This document shows positions 1 through 4,911 of a stretch of 5,800 nt of DNA, piece after piece. The notes beneath the pieces are model-generated. The model was not told where the DNA came from and searched no databases. It was given only the letters and a program-made list of their open reading frames with translations. Every line of letters starts with the position of its first letter. Position 1 is the stretch's first letter. A program made the translations under genes and the position numbers. Origin of the DNA: an uncultured Eubacteriales bacterium (lineage in GTDB: Bacteria > Bacillota > Clostridia > Oscillospirales > Acutalibacteraceae); assembly GCA_934700635.1 (NCBI GenBank), contig CAKUXU010000051.1:1-5800 (forward strand), written 5' to 3'.

Positions 1-51
1 CCCTTAACCAGCTAAGAAATTCCAGTAGAAGAATATAACAGGAGAGAAAAT

Positions 52-1773
52 ATGAGTTCACTTTCAGATGAAGAAATACAAAATATGCCTCTTTATAAAT
101 TCATAAGCATGCCTTCTACTGTTTCTTTTTATTACTGGTATACAACGCCTTTTCAAAACTTTATTGCTCAAAGACCGTACATAAGACTTGGCACAGTTCT
201 TGAAAATGATATAGCAATACTCTACACAACAGAAGAACACATGGACAGTATTTTTTCGGAACTTGGGTATGATTTTTTAAGTGTATATCCTGAAGTATAC
301 GGACTAAATTCAAAAGAAGCTCTAAAGGACGCAGGAATACTCGAAGCACAAGAAAGAAAATACCTTGATTTAACCGGTCAAGGAGTTTCTCTTATTTTCA
401 TAGATACTGGAATAGACTACACAAATCCTATTTTCCAGTATGAGGACGGAACTTCACGAATAAAATTTATTTGGGATCAAACAATTGAAAGTGAAGAAGC
501 TCCGGGGTATAATGCGCTTTTCGGAACAGTTTACACTCAAGATGATATAAACAGGGCCTTAAGAAGCGAAAATCCTTACGAAATTGTTCCGCACCGAGAT
601 ACTGTTGGACACGGAACATTTTTAGCTTCTGTTGCAGCAGGAAAAAAGGATGAAAATTTTGCGGGAGCATCCCCGGAATCAGATATAATAGTAATTAAAC
701 TAAAAAATTCAAGTCAATATTACAGAAATGTGTTTTTAGTACCTTCGGAACAACAAAATGCCTTTGAATCAACCGACATTATGCTGGCACTTTCCTTTGG
801 GCTTAAAAATTCAGCAACACTTGGCAATCCTTCGGTTGTATGTTTAGCATTAGGTACAAATTTCGGAGGTCACAACGGTCAAAATCGTCTTGAAAATTAT
901 ATTTCATTTGTGTCAAGCGCAGTAGGAATCGCAGTGGTAACAGCAGTAGGAAACGAAAGTAATGCAAGACATCATACAAGCGGTACAATTTCTGAGACAG
1001 GAGCAACCGACTCAATAGAAGTAAGAGTAGGTGAAATTGCAAGGTCATTTAGTGTTTATGTTTGGTACGAAGACTGGGACAAAATTTCATTTTCAATACG
1101 TTCTCCAACAGGTGAAATTATAGACCGTATACCATTTTTTGTTGGAACAAGATTTGAAAAAAGACTTATATTCGAAAAATCAACTATAAAAATCTTATAT
1201 CACCAAGACGGAAGTAGATTTGCTTTAATACAAATCATAGATGCAGTTCCGGGAATATGGGAAATAAAGCTTTACGGAGACGTAATAATAAGCGGAAGGT
1301 ATAATGCATGGCTTCCTTTAAGCGGTTTTATCAGTCCTGATGTGGAATTTGTCTCCCCTGTTCCAAATTACACAGTTGTTATTCCTTCTACATCAATTGG
1401 AGCAATAGCTGTCGGGGCATATGACGACATAGAAGGAAATCTTTATATAAGCAGCTCGTGGGGTCCAACGCTTTCATCTAAATTTGCACCTGATTTTGTA
1501 GCTCCGGGTGTTCAAATTCAAGGCTATTACCCTTTTGGGATTGGTACAATGACTGGAACAAGTGCATCAGCGGCAATTTCTGCAGGAGCAGCAGCACTTT
1601 TTATGCAGTGGGCAATAGTTCAAAAAAACGCTCCCGCTACAACAGGTAACAGACTTCGTTCTATACTCATAAGAGGATGTGACAGGGAAACAAATAGAAA
1701 CTATCCTAACGTTCAATGGGGATATGGTACATTAAATTTAATAAAATCTTTTAATTATCTTCGAGAAACTTAA
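52..1773 (+). CDS. S8 family serine protease (subtilase), CspA-like
   Basis: This is a 573-residue subtilisin-family endopeptidase with an intact active site. Asp118 lies in FIDTGIDYTNPIF, His187 in DTVGHGTFLAS, the oxyanion Asn301 in AVGNESN, and Ser504 in GTMTGTSASAA. The TGxGV...DTGIDYTNP...DGTSRI...IWDQTI run is typical of the CspA-like clostridial subtilases. So is the long insert between the Asn and Ser motifs (about residues 305-435), which is probably a jelly-roll domain. Residues 1-105 are likely a prodomain. I see no signal peptide or membrane segment, so the enzyme is cytoplasmic or leaves the cell by an unusual route. The start is supported by AGGAGA at 40-45. The first double-glycine gene begins 116 bases downstream behind its own promoter, so the two need not be one operon. 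A role in processing or activating those proteins is inferred from position alone. An orphan Csp-type protease with an unrelated substrate is the main alternative. Confidence 0.93.
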   Translation: MSSLSDEEIQNMPLYKFISMPSTVSFYYWYTTPFQNFIAQRPYIRLGTVLENDIAILYTTEEHMDSIFSELGYDFLSVYPEVYGLNSKEALKDAGILEAQERKYLDLTGQGVSLIFIDTGIDYTNPIFQYEDGTSRIKFIWDQTIESEEAPGYNALFGTVYTQDDINRALRSENPYEIVPHRDTVGHGTFLASVAAGKKDENFAGASPESDIIVIKLKNSSQYYRNVFLVPSEQQNAFESTDIMLALSFGLKNSATLGNPSVVCLALGTNFGGHNGQNRLENYISFVSSAVGIAVVTAVGNESNARHHTSGTISETGATDSIEVRVGEIARSFSVYVWYEDWDKISFSIRSPTGEIIDRIPFFVGTRFEKRLIFEKSTIKILYHQDGSRFALIQIIDAVPGIWEIKLYGDVIISGRYNAWLPLSGFISPDVEFVSPVPNYTVVIPSTSIGAIAVGAYDDIEGNLYISSSWGPTLSSKFAPDFVAPGVQIQGYYPFGIGTMTGTSASAAISAGAAALFMQWAIVQKNAPATTGNRLRSILIRGCDRETNRNYPNVQWGYGTLNLIKSFNYLRET

Positions 1774-1811
1774 CAATATTTGTTTAAACCGTAATTTTTT
1801 GCATAAAATTA

Positions 1812-1841
1812 TTGACATTTAATTACATTAAATTCTAAAAT
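1812..1841 (+). promoter_or_regulatory. Likely sigma-A-type promoter of the double-glycine gene array
   Basis: A perfect TTGACA (1812-1817) is followed after 18 bases by TAAAAT (1836-1841), five of six matches to the -10 consensus. Transcription would start near 1848, leaving a leader of about 40 bases before the ATG at 1890. The match suggests that the array is expressed separately from the protease. I see no clear terminator between the protease stop (1773) and this promoter, so read-through is also possible. Confidence 0.6.
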
Positions 1842-1889
1842 ATACATTGAGTAAACCTCAAAAAATAAAAACAAGGGAGATTTAAAAAA

Positions 1890-2234
1890 ATGTTAAAAGA
1901 ATTATTAGACTTAGAGTTATCCGAAGTTTCAGGCGGTAATCACACACACGACGTATACTGTGAAAAATGCGGAGGGGTAATTGCAAGAGAAGGAAAAACA
2001 CCATTTGCTATAATAAGAGTAGCTTACAGGGTTACATCAGAAAATAATGTTCCCCCGCGTATATATCTTGATTATCCAGCAGTTGTTCATAACAACGATT
2101 CCTGTATAAATGATTTTATAAATTTAAAACCAGAATACTTCGAAATAATAACAGAACAAAACTTCAGAGAATCTTATACTAAAGTTGTGGGAAGAACAGG
2201 AGTATGCACAACAGATTCTGTTCCTGTTAGATAA
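1890..2234 (+). CDS. Double-glycine-leader zinc-ribbon-like protein, copy 1
   Basis: This 114-residue protein starts with the leader MLKELLDLELSEVSGG (residues 1-16). It fits the C39-type consensus: Leu at -12, Glu at -8, Leu at -7, Val at -4 and Gly-Gly at -2/-1. Cleavage would release a 98-residue core. The core has C24-x2-C27, then H67-x4-C72, and a lone C106. H67 takes the place of the first Cys of the Cx4C pair in copies 2-4 (VVHNNDSCINDF against FVCYKSKCVNQF), giving a CCHC set suited to zinc. AGGGAGA at 1874-1880 is a strong ribosome binding site nine bases before the ATG. It is the first gene after the promoter at 1812-1841, and copy 2 follows after 59 bases. Export by a PCAT transporter is inferred from the leader. 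The function of the core is unknown; an antibacterial, signalling or metal-binding role is possible. No membrane segment is seen. Confidence 0.85.
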   Translation: MLKELLDLELSEVSGGNHTHDVYCEKCGGVIAREGKTPFAIIRVAYRVTSENNVPPRIYLDYPAVVHNNDSCINDFINLKPEYFEIITEQNFRESYTKVVGRTGVCTTDSVPVR

Positions 2235-2260
2235 TTTAAATATAACATTTTATATATGAA

Positions 2261-2341
2261 TTTTTATTATTAAAACTAGGGAGAATATTAAAAATGTTAA
2301 AAGAACTAACAAATTTAGAATTATCAAAAATTTCAGGTGGA
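2261..2341 (+). repeat. Direct repeat unit B: upstream region plus leader of copy 2
   Basis: This is one of three clearly similar DNA segments; the others are at 2658-2740 and 3006-3088. Each runs from a TTTTTATTATT-like stretch through the ribosome binding site and the sequence TTAAAAATGTT to the Gly-Gly codons. The similarity is seen directly in the DNA, including non-coding bases. It ends at the leader/core boundary, so the unit looks like a duplicated module carrying expression and export signals. Confidence 0.7.
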
Positions 2342-2626
2342 GACATAGTTTGCGCAGCATGTAATAAAGAACTTGACGGCGATGAAGATATAGCTTCAAT
2401 AACTCCGGTATATAACGTTTACACCATGAGAAAAAACGGTAATTTGGAGCAGTTGCCTGATACTTTTTTTAATGGCGAACCAGCGTTTGTTTGTTATAAA
2501 TCCAAATGCGTAAATCAGTTTATAAGATTACAAGATCCATTTGAAATTGATGATTTTTACTGTTTTATAAACCCAACGCGAACAGAAGCTAATATAGAAG
2601 TAGTCAGTTCAAGCAGCGTAGAGTAA
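2294..2626 (+). CDS. Double-glycine-leader zinc-ribbon-like protein, copy 2
   Basis: This 110-residue protein has the leader MLKELTNLELSKISGG (1-16) and a 94-residue core. The core carries C20-x2-C23, a PVYNVY motif (38-43), C67-x4-C72 and an extra C90. The four main cysteines form a zinc-ribbon-like CCCC set about 44 residues apart, and C67/C72 occupy the same numbered positions as H67/C72 of copy 1. The core is acidic in its first third (ELDGDEDIAS) and ends in a serine-rich tail (VVSSSSVE). AGGGAG at 2278-2283 supports the start. It lies 59 bases after copy 1 and 66 bases before copy 3, with no terminator in either gap, so co-transcription is likely. The leader predicts cleavage after Gly16 during ABC export. 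The function of the core is unknown. Confidence 0.85.
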   Translation: MLKELTNLELSKISGGDIVCAACNKELDGDEDIASITPVYNVYTMRKNGNLEQLPDTFFNGEPAFVCYKSKCVNQFIRLQDPFEIDDFYCFINPTRTEANIEVVSSSSVE

Positions 2627-2657
2627 ATCAGTTAAATATATACAACTTTTACATAAG

Positions 2658-2740
2658 TTTTTATTGTTAAAATTCGAGAGGAATTGTTAAAAATGTTAAG
2701 AAAACTAACAGATTTGGAATTATCAGAAATTTCAGGCGGA
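2658..2740 (+). repeat. Direct repeat unit C: upstream region plus leader of copy 3
   Basis: This unit has the same organisation as 2261-2341 and 3006-3088: TTTTTATTGTTAAAA, ribosome binding site, TTAAAAATGTTA, leader codons, Gly-Gly. Its leader DNA differs from that of unit D by only five bases over about 50. Cores C and D diverge much more, which suggests a fairly recent duplication followed by faster change in the core. Confidence 0.7.
2677..2682 (+). promoter_or_regulatory. Ribosome binding site that fixes the start of copy 3
   Basis: AGAGGA lies ten bases before the ATG at 2693. A TTG in frame at 2684 would add three residues, but it sits almost on top of this site. The ATG also gives exactly the 16-residue leader found in the neighbouring copies. 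Confidence 0.7.
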
Positions 2741-3004
2741 GAAGAACATATTTGTAATTCATGCAAAATGGAATTTAATTTCGGTCAGAAAGTTATTTGC
2801 ATGTATCCAGAATACAAAGTTTACGATATTTCCGCCGAAAGATTCACAGGAAATTGTAAAGGCAATGAATCATTGGTTTGTAATAGAATGAGCTGCATAC
2901 ATGCATTTAGAACAAAAAGACGAGCATTTCAACTGGGAAGCAAAGTTTACATTCCAACAAAGAAACTTAAAATGGAAATAGCTAGGTTTGGTTACGAAGT
3001 ATAA
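2693..3004 (+). CDS. Double-glycine-leader zinc-ribbon-like protein, copy 3
   Basis: This 103-residue protein, read from the ATG at 2693, has the leader MLRKLTDLELSEISGG (1-16) and an 87-residue core. The core has C21-x2-C24, C36 in ICMYPEYKVYD, C55 in FTGNCKGN, and C63-x4-C68 (LVCNRMSCIHAF). The CxxC and Cx4C pairs give the zinc-ribbon-like pattern shared with copies 1, 2 and 4. C36 and C55 are extra; a Cys matching C55 also occurs in copy 4. The C-terminal part is basic (RTKRRAF, PTKKLKME), unlike the acidic copy 2, so the family varies widely in surface charge. The start is chosen over an upstream TTG because of the ribosome binding site at 2677-2682 and the fixed leader length. The spacing to the broken copy 4 is only 36 bases. 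Export via the leader is inferred; the function of the core is unknown. Confidence 0.85.
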   Translation: MLRKLTDLELSEISGGEEHICNSCKMEFNFGQKVICMYPEYKVYDISAERFTGNCKGNESLVCNRMSCIHAFRTKRRAFQLGSKVYIPTKKLKMEIARFGYEV

Positions 3005-3005
3005 T

Positions 3006-3088
3006 TTTTTATTATTTAAATCCGAAAGGAATTATTAAAAATGTTGAGAAAACTAACAGATTTGGAATTATAAAAAGTTTCAGGTGGA
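3006..3088 (+). repeat. Direct repeat unit D: upstream region plus broken leader of copy 4
   Basis: This is the third copy of the upstream-plus-leader module. It carries a good ribosome binding site (GAAAGGA at 3024-3030) and ATG (3041), but TAA at 3071-3073 where the paralogues have TCA (Ser). A shorter AT-rich trace (AAATTATTATTGAA, about 3460-3473) after copy 4 may be the remains of a further unit. Confidence 0.65.
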
Positions 3089-3436
3089 GAAGGAGATGCT
3101 TGCCCTTTAAGCGGTTGTTGTACTGTAAAAAGTAGATGCGATCTAGGGGAAAATTGTGCTTTTAGAGATATTCCTTCTTTGGGGAACTGTTGTACTGTGT
3201 GTAGAAAACCATTCAGTAAAGGAGAACAAATTGTCTATATATATCCAGTGTATAATGTTATAGATGCAAGAACTAGAAATTTTGTACAAACTTGTGCAGG
3301 CAATATGGCACTTACTTGTAATAGATATGGTTGCATAGTAGACTATGAAGATTTAAAAAGAAATGTACTACAAGTAGGAAATATAGTGTTTAATCCGATA
3401 GAATTTAGATATGGCTTTTACACTTATAATAGATAA
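3041..3436 (+). pseudogene. Copy 4 of the double-glycine zinc-ribbon-like family, broken by a nonsense codon in the leader
   Basis: Reading from the ATG at 3041 gives MLRKLTDLEL-stop-KVSGG, then an open frame of 115 codons to the TAA at 3434-3436. The stop (3071-3073, TAA) stands where copies 1-3 have Ser at leader position 11, and it needs only one base change from TCA. Everything downstream is intact, so the lesion looks recent. The core is the most cysteine-rich of the set. Five Cys (codons 21, 26, 27, 33, 39) lie in an insert of about 28 codons before the usual CxxC (C51-x2-C54, preceded by C50). Then come YIYPVYNV, C85 and C93-x4-C98. Residual translation from a TTG at 3179 is possible on paper, but it has no ribosome binding site and would lack the export leader. 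A sequencing error at 3072 or a strain-specific allele are the main alternatives. Confidence 0.8.
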
Positions 3437-3471
3437 TTTATATGTAATGTCTTGTATATAAATTATTATTG

Positions 3472-3591
3472 AACGGAAAACTTTGTATGTACCCAGTTTA
3501 TAGTGTTTACAATGCAACTACAAAGGATTTCATAGATACTTTAAAAACCGGTCAATTAAAAGAACCATTCTATTCGGTATATAAAGAATAA
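3472..3591 (+). pseudogene. Truncated remnant of a further family member (copy 5)
   Basis: The frame from 3472 reads NGKLCMYPVYSVYN and continues to TAA at 3589-3591. It matches the middle of copy 3 (ICMYPEYKVYD) and copy 2 (PVYNVYTM). There is no leader, no first CxxC and no second Cys pair. Just upstream, about 3437-3471 resembles the AT-rich spacer found before the other copies. The simplest reading is a deletion that joined that spacer directly to the core, removing the ribosome binding site, the leader and the N-terminal core. The homology rests on a short stretch but on a distinctive motif in the right place. It is not expected to be expressed as an exported protein. Confidence 0.6.
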
Positions 3592-3855
3592 TCTACATAG
3601 CGTTTAATATACTCAAAAATTTTTAAAAGTATATCCAAAGCATGTAACTGACGAAATGGGTACTCAAAGCTTTCATCCACAATGTAACAATAATATTCTT
3701 TAAGCGTAGAAAAACGATCTAAAAAATTATAATATTACTTCACATTAAAAAAACAGAATTGCTATTCATAAAAAATTTCTAAAAATTACCCGATAGTATT
3801 ATGTGTTGTATGTTAGCGAGCTCTCTTTCATTATTTAATAGGAACAATTATATTA
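3592..3855 (+). other. AT-rich non-coding stretch with a possible second gene scrap
   Basis: Together with the copy 5 remnant, this makes a gap of about 480 bases between copy 4 and the next intact gene. I find no supported gene, tRNA-like fold or terminator here. One short frame (3608-3703) reads FLKVYPKHVT ... SFHPQCNNNIL and may be a decayed family core: VYP-x-x-V echoes the YPxYxV motif, and a Cys follows at roughly the right distance. From 3704 to 3855 I see only stop-rich AT sequence. The stretch separates the similar group (copies 1-5) from the more divergent group (copies 6-8). Confidence 0.4.
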
Positions 3856-3884
3856 TTGAATCATATTCGACAATATGTTAGTAT
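3856..3884 (+). promoter_or_regulatory. Weak promoter candidate before copy 6
   Basis: TTGAAT (3856-3861) and TAGTAT (3879-3884) are 17 bases apart, each matching four of six consensus bases. Such matches are common in AT-rich DNA. A separate promoter would make sense because copy 6 follows a gap of about 480 bases and degraded genes. An inverted repeat (3862-3877) lies within the spacer. Confidence 0.3.
3862..3877. repeat. Short inverted repeat upstream of copy 6
   Basis: CATATT-CGAC-AATATG has perfect six-base arms around a four-base centre. It sits between the candidate -35 and -10 elements upstream of the ATG at 3917, where a repressor could bind. A six-base arm in AT-rich DNA may be chance, and I see no second copy of it elsewhere in the window. 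Confidence 0.25.
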
Positions 3885-3901
3885 GGGATAGTAATAATAC
3901 G

Positions 3902-3908
3902 AAGGGAG
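3902..3908 (+). promoter_or_regulatory. Ribosome binding site that fixes the start of copy 6
   Basis: AAGGGAG lies eight bases before the ATG at 3917. An in-frame ATG at 3875 would add 14 residues (MLVWDSNNTKGALL) that are encoded across this site and match no paralogue. The ATG at 3917 gives the standard 16-residue leader. Confidence 0.75.
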
Positions 3909-3916
3909 CATTATTA

Positions 3917-4267
3917 ATGTTACAAAAATTGTCTGATGTTGAACTTTCAAATATTTCAGGTGGAGGAAGAGAAAAAACAAATCTCGGATCATGCCATGAT
4001 AATTCAAACGGAAAACATTGTACGTTTTGTAAAAGATTGCTGAGCGGAAGTGAATTTTGTGTATCTATGCCATTTATAACAGCAAGCAATACCACTGTAC
4101 GTTGGTTTCCACTTGTCGGAAAATTTTGTAGTGCAACATGTGCTAAAAAATACTCTAACAGTATTCCTACTATATTCGAACTACAGTCAGGCGATAACAA
4201 AGAACCAATTAATCTTATTAAAGCACCTTATAAAAAATGTAGAATATTTAGAAATTTTAATAGCTAG
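3917..4267 (+). CDS. Double-glycine-leader zinc-ribbon-like protein, copy 6
   Basis: This 116-residue protein, read from the ATG at 3917, has the leader MLQKLSDVELSNISGG (1-16) followed by a third Gly and a 100-residue core. The core has C35-x2-C38 (HCTFCKRLLSG) and C71-x3-C75 (GKFCSATCAKKYS). This is a C-x2-C ... FCSxxC arrangement like the treble-clef/TRASH or MYM-type zinc fingers. Extra cysteines are C26, C48 and C108. It lacks the YPxYxV motif of copies 1-5 and its second pair is Cx3C, not Cx4C, so it belongs to a divergent subgroup. The C-terminus is basic (APYKKCRIFRNF). Copy 7 begins 15 bases downstream, which points to one transcript. Export is inferred from the leader; the core function is unknown. 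Confidence 0.85.
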   Translation: MLQKLSDVELSNISGGGREKTNLGSCHDNSNGKHCTFCKRLLSGSEFCVSMPFITASNTTVRWFPLVGKFCSATCAKKYSNSIPTIFELQSGDNKEPINLIKAPYKKCRIFRNFNS

Positions 4268-4282
4268 AAGGAACGACTGAAA

Positions 4283-4549
4283 ATGATTAACAAATTAAAT
4301 GATACTGAACTCATTAAAATTTCAGGCGGTACAGACCAAGAAAATGAGTATTATGCTTATTTTATATTAGACCATATTTGTTCATATTGCTGTAATTATA
4401 TTCATGACCCAGAAATACGTTTAATAGATGACAATGGAGAAGAATTTTTATTCTGCAGTGAAGAATGCCTCCAAAATATGGGTTTTGTTCCTATTCCAGG
4501 ATGGAAATATACAAAGGATGATGACAAATGGAAAAATTTAAAAAAATAA
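4283..4549 (+). CDS. Double-glycine-leader zinc-ribbon-like protein, copy 7
   Basis: This is the shortest member, 88 residues, with the leader MINKLNDTELIKISGG (1-16) and a 72-residue core. The leader keeps Leu-12, Glu-8, Leu-7, Ile-4 and Gly-Gly. The core has C33-x2-C36 followed by C37 (HICSYCCNYIHD), and C58-x3-C62 in EFLFCSEECLQNMG. The FCSEEC signature is characteristic of TRASH/MYM-like zinc-binding modules, making this the clearest zinc-finger core in the array. It is acidic in the middle and has a charged tail (KYTKDDDKWKNLKK). AGAAGGAA at 4266-4273 supports the start and overlaps the stop region of copy 6. Its end overlaps the start of copy 8 by 22 bases. Function beyond probable export and metal binding cannot be stated. 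Confidence 0.84.
   Translation: MINKLNDTELIKISGGTDQENEYYAYFILDHICSYCCNYIHDPEIRLIDDNGEEFLFCSEECLQNMGFVPIPGWKYTKDDDKWKNLKK
4513..4517 (+). promoter_or_regulatory. Ribosome binding site of copy 8 inside copy 7
   Basis: AAAGG followed by ATGATGAC precedes the ATG at 4528 by ten bases and lies within the coding sequence of copy 7. Together with the 22-base overlap, it suggests that translation of copy 8 is coupled to copy 7. Confidence 0.55.
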
Positions 4550-4854
4550 ATGATAGCAAACTATGTAAAGTAGTCGGTGGTATGGATTTTGATACGAATG
4601 CTTTACATTCACCATATTGCCATCTATGCAGACAAAAGAAAACAATTGTTGTTGCTTTTGCAAATTCAAATACATATGGTGTAATGTGTCTTAAATGTCA
4701 TGAAACTAAGATAAATTTATACATACAGCAAGCTCGAATTAATGCTTTTTCTAGAAGTAGAATACCTAGCACACCTGACGAAATCGAAACTCCATGTGCT
4801 TCTCCTAAATTGAAACCGTTACCATCTTACTATTATAACGGTGGCGAATATTAA
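4528..4854 (+). CDS. Double-glycine-leader zinc-ribbon-like protein, copy 8
   Basis: This 108-residue protein has the most divergent leader, MEKFKKINDSKLCKVVGG (1-18). Ile-12, Leu-7, Val-4 and Gly-Gly are kept, but Glu-8 is replaced by Lys and a Cys stands at -6. The 90-residue core has C31-x2-C34 (PYCHLCRQKK) and C54-x2-C57 (GVMCLKCHETK), a plain zinc-ribbon pattern with 19 residues between the pairs, and a lone C90. The C-terminal third is rich in Pro and Ser and ends in YYYNGGEY; it is probably unstructured. The start overlaps the end of copy 7 by 22 bases, implying translational coupling and possibly a paired function. A terminator follows at 4873-4910, so this is the last gene of the array. 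Whether a C39 peptidase still accepts this leader is uncertain. Confidence 0.82.
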   Translation: MEKFKKINDSKLCKVVGGMDFDTNALHSPYCHLCRQKKTIVVAFANSNTYGVMCLKCHETKINLYIQQARINAFSRSRIPSTPDEIETPCASPKLKPLPSYYYNGGEY

Positions 4855-4872
4855 TTAATACTAGAAATAATA

Positions 4873-4910
4873 AAGCACTCACAAATTTTTGTTCGTGAGT
4901 GTTTCTTTTT
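4873..4910 (+). terminator. Rho-independent terminator ending the array
   Basis: CACTCAC (4876-4882) pairs with GTGAGTG (4895-4901). The stem is extended by weaker pairs on both sides and followed by TTTCTTTTT. It lies 19 bases after the stop of copy 8. The PgeF gene converges from the other side and stops at 4912. Read on the minus strand, the stem is followed by CTTTATTATTT, so it may serve both transcripts, though less strongly in that direction. Confidence 0.85.
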
Positions 4911-4911
4911 A

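Noticed and set aside
1..51. Tail of an upstream gene (a frame ending at TAA 36-38)
   Set aside because: Only 11-12 codons are in view, too few to support a coding call. The stretch does hold the protease ribosome binding site (40-45).
3071..3073. Recoding or read-through of the TAA in copy 4
   Set aside because: All other genes here use TAA or TAG as normal stops, and no recoding signal is seen; a one-base mutation from TCA explains it.
2261..3088. CRISPR array
   Set aside because: The repeats are about 80 bases, inexact, and spaced by whole coding regions; they are gene duplications.
3179..3436. An 85-residue frame starting at TTG 3179 as a gene of its own
   Set aside because: It has no ribosome binding site and is the tail of copy 4, whose true start at 3041 has a strong site and family leader.
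3801..3881. Small frame MCCMLASSLSLFN... in the gap
   Set aside because: It is 26 codons long without a ribosome binding site, and has no double-glycine motif or family match.
3853..4200. Minus-strand frame of 115 codons
   Set aside because: It lies opposite copy 6, has no supporting ribosome binding site and shows no recognisable protein features; it is a shadow. The minus-strand frames at 161-349, 467-670 and 803-1048 are shadows of the protease gene.
1890..4854. Lanthipeptide or sactipeptide precursors
   Set aside because: No modification enzyme is present, the cores are long, and the cysteines sit in zinc-type pairs with a Cys/His swap.
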